Assembly: GCA_000226015.1 (NCBI GenBank)
Contig: JH152854.1
Span: 199,641-221,863, forward strand
Length of the DNA: 22,223 nt
Direction of reading: 5' to 3'
DNA from: Mnemiopsis leidyi
Taxonomy: Eukaryota; Ctenophora; Tentaculata; Lobata; Bolinopsidae
Part shown: one piece after another, positions 1 through 8,103 of the stretch
Numbering within the stretch: position 1 is the stretch's first letter
Layout: each line of letters starts with the position of its first letter
Position numbers and translations under genes: made by a program
Notes under the pieces: model-generated
Seen by the model: only the letters and a program-made list of their open reading frames with translations
Told to the model about the DNA's origin: nothing
Database searches by the model: none

Positions 1-40
1 TTTTAACCGGAGACCCTCCTCATTTAACCCTCAATCACAG

Positions 41-255
41 TTCCCGGTCATTCGGCTGAGTCAACCGAAGAAGATTGCATAGGCAAATGCCCTTAGCGCA
101 CTCCTCTAGGATTGGCGGAACTGGGAATCGAACCCCCGATCTTCTGCGTAGAAAGTCGGGATAGATACCACTACACCACCAACCCTGGAAGATTCTAGAT
201 ATTTTAACGGTTTCCCGGTCATTCGGCTGAGTCAACCGAAGAAGATTGCATAGGC
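41..255. repeat. 44-bp perfect direct repeat flanking a tRNA-like sequence
   Basis: The segments 41-84 and 212-255 are identical over 44 bp. Each contains a small inverted repeat (TTCGG, nine-base spacer, CCGAA), so each could fold as a hairpin. They lie 171 bp apart and bracket the tRNA-like sequence at 108-185. Forty-four bases is too long for an ordinary target-site duplication, so a tandemly repeated unit or a composite short interspersed element is more likely. Confidence 0.9.
108..185 (-). tRNA. tRNA-like sequence, probably a pseudogene or SINE head
   Basis: On the minus strand a 7-bp acceptor stem forms between GGGTTGG (179-185) and CCAATCC (109-115), with one G-T pair. A pol III A box (TGGTGTAGTGG) and an exact B box (GGTTCGATTCC) lie between them. 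Aligned to an Asp-type tRNA, the anticodon loop reads TTTCTAC, which would give anticodon TCT (Arg). The five-base anticodon stem is badly mismatched, however, and the 3' side of the T arm has about five extra bases. A different stem (CCCGA/TCGGG) would leave a 16-base loop. The pol III promoter boxes are convincing, but a working tRNA is not. I read it as a decayed tRNA or the head of a tRNA-derived SINE. Confidence 0.5.
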
Positions 256-662
256 GCGGCAGATGTTTTGTTGTTTTCTTATACTGTATGTTAAGCGTGC
301 AAGTCTTGGCCTTCAATATTTTCAGAGATATCCCTGTCCCACATTTTATAAGCTAAAAATTTGTTCATACTATCCTTATTACTACCTGTTTTAAATCCCA
401 CCTTGACGAGATTATATCCGTCTAACGCTTTAGCTGCGTGAGTCGGGTATCACCGCGACAAATCCCACCCCACCGCCACTTGTGTGCAGACCAGTTCGAA
501 CACGATGAACTTGCACAGAAACGCCTATTTTCTTGAGAAAGAGCAATCTGCTAGTGACATTTGAATCCACACCCACAGACTTAGGACGTTAATAAAATTT
601 AGAGCTATTATTAGATACTGCGAGCATTTATGATTAAAATCTATAAAGCAAAATTACATGCG
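256..662. other. No gene identified
   Basis: I see no open frame of useful length, no recognisable RNA and no clear repeat partner inside the window. Positions 430-500 are locally richer in GC than the surroundings. The stretch lies just beyond the stop of the minus-strand SGNH frame and may include its 3' untranslated region. Confidence 0.4.
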
Positions 663-1316
663 TTAGAAGTATGATTCTTGAAAATCAAAAATAGCTTTAT
701 CCATAAGTCTCTTTCCTTTCCATTTTAAATGCAATCCATCTTTACCATACAGATCTTTTCTTAAATAGCCATTATGGTCAATAAATTCCCAATACTGCTT
801 AATCCAGAAAACATTCTTAAACACCTTAACACCATGTCGGCTAAATATATCATTGAATAGAGCAATTCTATCCCTAGTTGCGACAGTAGTAAAGGCTCTA
901 GGAATAACATTATATACCCCAATACGTGCATTCTTAAAAATCAATGTTAGGTCATAAATTAGCTTTTCGACATCATAAACAACATCAAGAAGTGGAACTA
1001 CCTTCCCACTCTTAGGTACATTCAACGCATCAGTCCCAACTACTAGGGTGACTGATCTGATGGCATCGTACTGGTCTGGACTCAATACACTGCAACTACT
1101 TGGAAGGAGTTGTAGGACTTCAGATGGATGTATACCCCCCTTACATATATAAACAGTGTTAGGAAGCTGTAGTCCCTTTACCATTGAATCACCTATCACA
1201 AGGTGTTGAGCTTGCTTGTGGGAGGGAGGAGGTAGCATCGGGCGAAGCGAATGCTTGGGGAAAGAGGGGGGTGGGGGAGGTCTAAAAGGAGGTGATGTAG
1301 GAGCAGGAAAGGGCAT
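663..1316 (-). CDS. SGNH/GDSL-hydrolase-fold protein with proline-rich N-terminus
   Basis: A single open frame of 217 codons starts at an ATG and has an in-frame TAA a few codons upstream. Residues 1-32 are proline-rich and probably disordered. The rest looks like an SGNH/GDSL fold. IGDSMVKGL (41-49) carries the GDS nucleophile block, VVGTDALN (92-99) fits the Gly-x-x-Asn oxyanion region, and DGLHL (193-197) supplies the expected Asp and His near the C-terminus. Family knowledge: enzymes of this fold cleave esters. Small stand-alone proteins of this type are common and unnamed in invertebrate genomes, and some LINE elements encode a similar esterase domain. Whether this one is catalytic or element-derived cannot be told here. 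No other exon is evident, though a 5' exon cannot be excluded. It is divergent to LDAH, 620 bp away. Confidence 0.65.
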   Translation of the reverse strand: MPFPAPTSPPFRPPPPPSFPKHSLRPMLPPPSHKQAQHLVIGDSMVKGLQLPNTVYICKGGIHPSEVLQLLPSSCSVLSPDQYDAIRSVTLVVGTDALNVPKSGKVVPLLDVVYDVEKLIYDLTLIFKNARIGVYNVIPRAFTTVATRDRIALFNDIFSRHGVKVFKNVFWIKQYWEFIDHNGYLRKDLYGKDGLHLKWKGKRLMDKAIFDFQESYF

Positions 1317-1935
1317 ATAGCCTTGTAAGAATTATGTTTGCTGCCTGTCACCTGACAATAAACTTTCAGCCAGACCTTTTGAAATATCGCAAAACAGTGT
1401 CTAATTTGTTACAAAAAAGATGCTTACGTACATTATAGTCCTATTCATAGCAAAAATTTCGAAGAATGCCCTCTTTCGAGTTCCAGCAATGATTTCAGTT
1501 ACTGAGTATTTGATTTTATGATGATTAATTATTTGCAGCATTTAAATTAATAGCGCAACCATGATAATATGCAATTGCTTACAGAGTGTAGTTACTTAGC
1601 ATGGCTTTTATCGATATTAAGGGATTATATAAAATTGCATTCTTTATTCTCTTATTGCCCATATATAATATAATCATATGGTCCTATTTAGGTAGTTTTC
1701 TATCAGAGTGGCTATGACTTAAAAGAGCTTATATTTTGATTTTATATTGTCCTAACTTTTTGTATTGTAACAATGGTATAAACTGACATTTTTGTTTTCT
1801 TGACATTTTTTGTTCTCTTGAAGATAAATTTTGATCTACCAATTCATGTATTGATTTTACTTAATCATTTATTTGCACTGTTAATCTTGATTATATCTAT
1901 CAATCGTTGACACTACCTCTAAAATAGGCAACCAG
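1317..1935. other. Intergenic region between divergent SGNH gene and LDAH
   Basis: This AT-rich stretch separates two divergently oriented genes and presumably holds both promoters and leaders. I see no TATA box placed well enough to call, no RNA gene and no open frame with a recognisable product. Confidence 0.4.
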
Positions 1936-4384
1936 ATGTTAGAATACTTCAATAATCTTATTGCTGGAAATGAAGAACTTTTGGCTAACATCAGCAACTC
2001 CATTTTGATCACCATCATTTTCCTTACATTTTGCTTTGTTGTTATCCTATTCCGGCAGAAAGACTTAAACAAATTGAATTACAAACGAGAATATATTAAC
2101 AAGAACTATGTTAATATTCTATATAGCTCGAATTGGGAGGATGAAGATTTGCCTGTGCTCCTCATTATTCCAGGAAACCCAGGACAGGCTGGATATTACA
2201 AGGAATACATGGATCTTTTAATTCTCAAATGTGATGAAAAGTATAGGGCATGTGTGTTGTCACATGTTGGTCACAGTCCAGCCTCTGACAAAATATTTAA
2301 TGTCCAGGATCAGGTAAGTGGTTTGTATTGGTAGTTTAATTGTGTTTAACTAACTGTTTGGTAAGTTATGAAATCAAGCTATTCTACTTTAAGATTCAAC
2401 TTAAATTCAGATAGTTGTTTGATAGAAGAACATCTCAGATTTAATTTAGGTATAATTTGTATTAGATCTATTTCTAACTGACAATTTCAATTTCAGGTAG
2501 AGAGTAAATTACAATTTATCACCAGCAAACTCGAACCTGGTACCAAAATTCACCTAATTGGGCACTCTTTTGGAGCTTATATTGCTCTCAAATTGTTTGA
2601 AAAAGGTAAGCATGACAACAATTTGGACGGTCATAAATAATGTTTCTATGGTTAAAGTTTTGAAACTGGTACTTTTTCAAAAAACGAAAAAAAGCGTGGT
2701 AAATTTGACTAAATAATTCATGGTGTCCCAAAAATAATGTCCATCTAATCTGTCTCTTTAACTGCCACAATTTTGAACTACAGTGAAGTAGAGATATACC
2801 TTCTATGGAGCATATAAAGATGTAAGTTCTAGTAACTAAACTTTGGTGGCTGTAATGAGGAAATCATTTTGGGAAGCCATTTAACATTTTTCAAATTGTT
2901 TCAACATTGCTATTGTGATTTTAGTGCAGGTATCTTATTTGTTATACTCATTAGTTGACTGTTGTGACATGGCAACAATAATTCAAGATACATACACAGT
3001 GAATTTTTACACAATGGACAAAAAATATAACGAAAAGGCCACACTGTACGATCTGAGAGAAAGGCAAAACGTAGAATCGCCTGGAAAATTCATGTCTACA
3101 CATGATGGTCACTTTTGTAGAAATACAAAAATCACTTAAGATGAGAAAATATGTTTAATTACTAAAATTACGATTAATGCTGCCGAGTTTCCTAAGAACA
3201 TCTAGGTAAGTGAACAATCCCATACAAAGATACATAGATACATGCTGTGTCACAAATTTAATGTGTATTTGTTTATTTCAGGGATAAAATTGGAGAAATC
3301 AGTTCTTCTGTTTCCTATGTTCGATAACATGGCACAGATGCCTAAAGCAGCCAATTTACGTACATTGTTAAATTGGCAGACTCATATCATCGGTGTTGCT
3401 TGGCTCACCGGACTTCTACCATACAAACTGAAAAATAAAATGATTCAATTTTATTCTGCAAGGTTTTCTAAGAACATCCAAGTAAGTGAGCAATCCCTTA
3501 CATAGATACATAAAAATTTTGTTTTAACTATATTCCGGCCAGGAAGAGATGAGATTGTGCATACTACCAATGCAGACTTCTAAGGGTCATCATAGCCAAT
3601 CTAATATTCGGCTGTGATTGATCAGCAGCGTAAGATTTTGATATGTTCTCCAACGAATGTGTATGTTATGTTGTTTTTATGCAAGTTACAGTTTCCTTTC
3701 AGGACCATATATCAATAACTATCGCTGAACTTATTGCTCCTGATGCTTTGAAAAATGTATTTGGACTTGCCTCGAGCGAGCTGGCAGCTATAAAGGACCC
3801 AGACTTTAAGCTGATAAAGAAACACAAAGATAAGCTGGTGTTCTATTATGGTATGCATGATCTGTGGGCTCCTCTGGACTGCCTCCGAAAACTGAGGAAA
3901 GCAGTGCCTGATGTGAGTTGTAATTTGTATTATTAATTTTTATTAAAAATATTTAAAAATCGCGTCAGTTTCTAGTTCTAAACCGCAAAATAACGTTTAA
4001 TTCCAGACGAAAGCGATAGTTTCAACCGAAAAAATTTAAAATCGCAAAGATATTGAATTTAAATCGCGTTTGTCAGAAAAATTTCGGTTAGAACGATTCA
4101 CAATTAAAGTAGGAATCCTACAGCCATACAACTTTCTTGCAGTGGTGAGCTATGCAATACGAATGATTTAATGCTCAATTTAACAGGTCAACTTTCATAT
4201 TGCTGACGAAGAAGTGTTGCATACTTTCATGTTTAACTCATGTGAAAAAGTTGCAAAAAAGACAGCGGAATTTCTTACCGGGAACACTAGATACGATATC
4301 AATAATCTAATTCCTAACTTTGACATGGTAGCTGAAGCTGCTCGCGCTGATGGTGATTTGGAATACGATTTTTGTGATGATTGA
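1936..4384 (+). CDS. LDAH: Lipid droplet-associated hydrolase (LDAH), 5 exons
   Basis: Exons inferred from GT-AG signals and frame are 1936-2313, 2497-2605, 3282-3481, 3703-3912 and 4187-4384. They give 364 aa, against about 325 aa for human LDAH. The frame is kept across all four junctions. The family's oxyanion-side motif IPGNPGQAGYY lies in exon 1, the nucleophile elbow GHSFG (Ser150) in exon 2, YYGMHDLW (Asp282) in exon 4 and LHTF (His311) in exon 5. These make an alpha/beta-hydrolase catalytic triad. Family knowledge: LDAH is a serine hydrolase of the lipid droplet surface and ER linked to cholesterol and triglyceride turnover. Residues about 20-41 form a hydrophobic helix that could serve as an extra N-terminal membrane anchor. 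An in-frame TGA upstream of the ATG supports this start. Intron 2 contains a copy of the exon 3 end. Confidence 0.92.
2720..2880. mobile_element. Possible small inverted-repeat element in LDAH intron 2
   Basis: The segment at 2720-2739 begins ATGGTGTCCCAAAA and is echoed in reverse complement at 2863-2880, where the minus strand reads ATGGCTTCCCAAAAT. The arms are imperfect, roughly 15 of 18 positions. GGTGTCCCAAAA resembles the ends of some mariner-type elements. No transposase is present, so at best this is a MITE-like remnant of about 160 bp. Target-site duplications are not clear. Confidence 0.3.
3185..3514 (+). repeat. Duplicated exon-3/intron-3 junction of LDAH
   Basis: Positions 3185-3238 in intron 2 match 3461-3514, the true 3' end of exon 3 plus the start of intron 3, at most positions. 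Both copies share CTAAGAACATC and then a usable GTAAGTGA donor, followed by similar intron sequence. The upstream copy reaches back about 10 bp further (around CTGC) before similarity fades. It looks like the remnant of an exon duplication in which only the donor side is still recognisable. Confidence 0.8.
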
Positions 4385-5264
4385 AATTTCTTCTGTACAC
4401 CAGTTTTATAGCATGCTAAATTTTTGATGAGTGGTAAATGCGTTTAATTTTGATTTAATCTTTATGTACGTTTATGGTTTATTTCTCATAGTACTGTGTC
4501 AATTGATTTGCTTGATAATAAGGAAGACAAGATAAAATAGTCCATCTTGTCAGTTCCAATTAAATTGTACGAATCGTATATAAGATTTGTACATTGTAAA
4601 TTGTACGAATCGTATATATAAGATTTTTACAATTTAATTGGAACTGTCAAATCAATATGATAATCTATAAATCTTTTCATCAGCGCAAGTGCTGAGTTTC
4701 CATTTTTCATGCTATCTATTTGAATTTCATTCAATTAAGACATTTACTTGGAATTTGTTACATTGGTATTTTGTTTGTAATATCTCGGTGAATATAGAAC
4801 TGTGAAGCTGTCTCTGTTACATGTATACTTTTCGAAATCGTTATTTGTAGCAATCTGTGTCAATTTTATGTTGCTGAATCGTATCACTTGAGAAGAAGGA
4901 TTATACTACACACCTTCGGTATTTTATGCTTGAAACTTAGCAACGTTTTCAACATGTGCTCTAGTTGAATCACTCTAAGGTGGGGTACTATTAATAATTA
5001 TTTAAGCTCATCTGCAGGCAATAATAGCCGGTGAACGATGCGGTTGAATTTTTAGGAAAGGAATTTTAAGTCCATTACATCGACTTGTGATATAGAAGAG
5101 CAGAACATGTTAAACCTAAAATTGGGGGTTGTATTCAATATACACTATACAGATGATTAAAGTATTATGTAACTTAACTCTACTTTAGAAGTACACAAGG
5201 ACATTCTGATATTCTGAACCTGGGCACAAGTTGTGATGATATAACTTTGAATATTTCACCTGCT
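4385..5264. other. Intergenic, LDAH to ALKBH6
   Basis: This is AT-rich DNA with no open frame I can assign. It holds the LDAH 3' end, with no perfect AATAAA (only ATTAAA variants at about 4559 and 5157), the inverted repeat at 4551-4646, and presumably the ALKBH6 promoter. Confidence 0.4.
4551..4646. repeat. Perfect 19-bp inverted repeat with internal direct repeats
   Basis: The arms 4551-4569 (CAGTTCCAATTAAATTGTA) and 4628-4646 are exact reverse complements. The interior holds two direct copies of a roughly 25-bp segment containing TACGAATCGTATATA, starting near 4562 and 4598. The whole could fold into a long hairpin. It sits about 170 bp past the LDAH stop, so it may lie in the 3' untranslated region or be a small foldback transposon remnant. 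Confidence 0.85.
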
Positions 5265-6186
5265 ATGTCCCTTATATCTGGGGAGTTCTCCGAAAAATAT
5301 CTCCACAACAAACTGACATGTGTTCCTGAGACAGTCTACTACGTCCCTAATTATGTGACAAAAGACGAGGCTCAGATGCTCTCAGATAAAGTTCATAATG
5401 TGCCAAAAACCAGATGGAAAAATCTTAGCAATCGGAGATTACAAAATTGGGGTGGACTACCTCATCCTAAAGGTAAAAAATATGTTTTGTTCTTGCCGTG
5501 TAAACCCTATGACATATTAGGATTTTTTGAAGACAATAATTCGAAATCATTCCTTTCCATTTCACTTTTTTCAAGGATGGTTTCTGTTCAATCTAATCTT
5601 AAATTTATGAGGTTCAACCTTCTCTTAGAAATCGTTTTGTAAAATTAGAGCACCAATGAAATTAAAAAGCGATGACCTATCATGACTATTGCACTTACTA
5701 AGATTTAACTCAGGAATGGTGGTAGAATCCCTCCCTCCTTGGCTACAAAAACACTGCTCCAAGCTAGAACAAGAGGGTCTTTTTAAAGGGACCAAGATAA
5801 ACCATGTCTTGATAAACGAGTATCTACCTGGCCAGGGCATCATGCCCCACGTAGATGGACCACTGTTCACGCCCCTCATTGCAACCATCAACCTCGGTAG
5901 TAGCTGCATCTTAAAGTTCCAGACAAGAAACCCGGAAACAGAGCAGTTGGAGGAACAGTTTTCTCTGTTTTTGGAGGAGGGCAGTCTCTTGGTTCAAACA
6001 GACGAGGTGTATGAGCGGTTTCTTCATTGTATCGAGGAGGTTCAGGAGGATGTGATCACTGACAAAGTCGCGAATTTAGATTTGTGTTCGGGAATTTCTC
6101 TAGGTGATGTGGTGAGAAGAGATACCCGTATTTCCCTGACGATTAGAAATGTTCCCAAGGTTCTTAGGTTGAAGCTAAAACTTTAA
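5265..6186 (+). CDS. ALKBH6: Alkylated DNA repair protein AlkB homolog 6 (ALKBH6), 2 exons
   Basis: Exons 5265-5472 and 5714-6186 join in frame (G|GA) to give 226 aa, close to human ALKBH6 at about 238. The start is the ATG at 5265; the frame is open a little upstream but only through a TTG. Diagnostic segments are YYVPNYVTKDEA, LQNWGGLPHP, LPPWLQKH and NEYLPGQGIMPHVDGPL. The Fe(II) ligands are His115 and Asp117 (HVDG) and probably His174 (RFLHCIEE). Arg208 and Arg214 in TRISLTIRNVP are the likely 2-oxoglutarate and substrate arginines. Family knowledge: these are 2-oxoglutarate- and iron-dependent dioxygenases that demethylate nucleic acids, and the ALKBH6 substrate is less settled than for other AlkB members. 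All expected active-site residues are present, so the gene looks functional. A polyadenylation signal follows at 6342. Confidence 0.94.
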
Positions 6187-6778
6187 ATTGGATAGAATTT
6201 GTTAGTTAATTTTTGGACATTTTGAACCGGAATTTGATAGTTTATATACCGGTGTTGTTTTTATCTACTAGTATGCTTAATTTTCGCCGTGTAATTTAAT
6301 CAAAGCGATTGGGTTGATTGAAACTAAAAGATCGTCGTTTCAATAAACAAAAGAAAGATACTTGCGAAAAATTTCGCATTTTGAGAAGTTGTCGCACTTG
6401 CGACTGTTAAGACTTAATAGTATGTAAATATTTAATTTGCTCTGTATAGAGTTATTTGAAAAACACTACATCTTAGATTTTGAACTAAATCGTTGATACA
6501 CAAGTGACAACCAGTGCTTGGCATATCATTAGACTCTCAAATGAACAATGTTTTTGCATCATCCAGACAGTTACAATACGACAGGAAAAGACAATAGTTT
6601 CTAGGCTTGCCAACTTTGTGACAAAAGAAGTTTGATAACAACAGGTCAGGAAATAAAAAGCTTAGCTCAAGTCTTTCTTACACATTTAACGTTTGCTCTT
6701 TTGCTGTACTATTATATATTAACATCACCTTCTTTTGGCCATATTCTTTTGTGCTTTCTTTTTACCCTCGTGATTTGG
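6187..6778. other. Intergenic, ALKBH6 to sulfotransferase-like gene
   Basis: This contains the ALKBH6 3' region with its AATAAA. From about 6632 an open frame without an ATG runs straight into the next coding exon and encodes two hydrophobic segments (see findings). No other feature is evident. Confidence 0.5.
6342..6347 (+). promoter_or_regulatory. Polyadenylation signal AATAAA, probably ALKBH6
   Basis: An exact AATAAA lies 156 bases after the ALKBH6 stop on the same strand. Confidence 0.55.
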
Positions 6779-7646
6779 ATGATTTCAAGGAAAGAACCAC
6801 AACTTGATCTTAAAGTGATAGGTGCTTTGTTTTAGTATTTATATACCAAGTTCACATTTTCCAACACAATTTGATTTTACGATAAATGCCTCATATTTTA
6901 TTCAAATTTAAGACAAACTTGCCGGTTTAAATCACTATCACATTACAGGAGTCGGTTTTCCACGAACAGGGACATACAGCCTCAAAAACGCTCTCCAGAA
7001 ACTCGGCTACAAATGCTACCACTTCGAGGATATCTTCACCACTCCGTCTCATGCAGAAATATGGACAGACTACATAACGAACAAAGCAGATAGTGGTAAA
7101 CCACCCCCTTTTCAAGACCTACTTGCTGGTTATGATGCGGTTGTGGACTTCCCTTGCGCGTTGTTCCACAGAGAGCTCCGTAAACTGTGTCCTGACGCAG
7201 CTGTTCTTCTTACTCAGCGAGATACGAACTTGTGGGTCAGGAGCATGACAGATCTTCTTGCTACTGGCGATAAACTCCGGAAATATAGGTGGCTCCTGAA
7301 ATACTTTCATTCTCAACAGTTAGACCAATTCATTATCATAAGCGATTTTATCCACAAGAAAGCCTTCGGTAAAATGACAAGAAAAGAACTTGTTTCGTCC
7401 TACAACACTCACAACGCGTCTTTAGCAGCAGATCCTCATGTCACTGTGATGGAGCCTAAAGAAGGTTGGACTAAACTCTGTGCCATGTTAGGATTAGAGG
7501 TCCCCCGTTCCCCTTACCCTCACCTTAACACGAAGGCAGGGGTTTTAAGGAGACATGTTGTGAAGATATTAGTTAAATCTGTCCTACTTTGGTTTGTGTT
7601 GCCTATGTTTGGAGTCTTTGCAGCATTTTACACGATCTGTGTGTAA
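6779..7646 (+). CDS. P-loop sulfotransferase-like protein with C-terminal membrane anchor
   Basis: Exon 1 (6779-6821) and exon 2 (6949-7646) join in frame (G|GA) to give LKVIGVGFPRTGT, the typical opening of the Sulfotransfer_4-type P-loop family. From the first in-frame ATG the product is 246 aa. GFPRTGT (17-23) is the 5'-phosphosulfate loop of a PAPS-binding fold. LLTQRDTNLWVRSM resembles the 3'-phosphate-binding segment with its conserved Arg and Ser. The C-terminal 25 or so residues (VLLWFVLPMFGVFAAFY) form a transmembrane helix. Members are often annotated as sulfotransferases, but substrates are generally unknown, so the reaction is inferred. The donor GTGCTT is weak, yet the joined motif is convincing. 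The frame stays open upstream of the ATG and is hydrophobic, so the real N-terminus may be longer. Confidence 0.82.
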
Positions 7647-8103
7647 GCTAACTGTTCTTAGTTTAGTTATATTCTATAATGTGACACTTTGTTTATTTCA
7701 ATTGTTCAAAATAAAGAAAATGTTGTTTTAATCAGTTTCAATAAAAATATTGTGGATTATGATTAGTCGATGTTGACTTGTAATGAGCATTTAAGGCAAC
7801 AGGCATGGAAAAAAATCCGAAGAAATCAACAATTATGTATAGGTTTTGTCGGCCAGGGACCGTCTCAAACCACGACGATAATATCTTCCCCAGAAAATCT
7901 GTGGGTTACATAATATAATCTGGGAAACTTTTTTAATCCCCTCTCGTACGTCTACAAGCTTTGCATTGCAGCCAACCATTCACATGTTTGACACATTAGT
8001 TTAGATTTGTGGAAATTTATTGATTCTAAGTTGAATTTCATAATTCATTATCATTATGATAAAGTTCATTATCCAATGATTAATGTTCCTCATATTCGTA
8101 GCA
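7647..8103. other. Intergenic, sulfotransferase-like gene to EDC3
   Basis: This stretch of 457 bp holds two polyadenylation signals for the upstream gene and then AT-rich sequence leading to the EDC3 start. No other open frame or RNA gene is recognised. Confidence 0.45.
7710..7745 (+). promoter_or_regulatory. Tandem polyadenylation signals
   Basis: AATAAA occurs at 7710-7715 and again at 7740-7745, 64 and 94 bases after the stop of the sulfotransferase-like gene. Confidence 0.65.

Noticed and set aside
35..316. A 93-codon minus-strand frame with an internal peptide repeat
   Set aside because: The peptide repeat only mirrors the 44-bp DNA repeats, and the frame crosses the tRNA-like sequence.
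2915..3139. A 74-codon plus-strand frame inside LDAH intron 2
   Set aside because: It starts at GTG, resembles nothing I know, and lies between exons that join in frame without it.
5247..5264. An earlier start for ALKBH6
   Set aside because: The codon at 5247 is TTG; the first ATG in frame is at 5265 and gives the usual family length.
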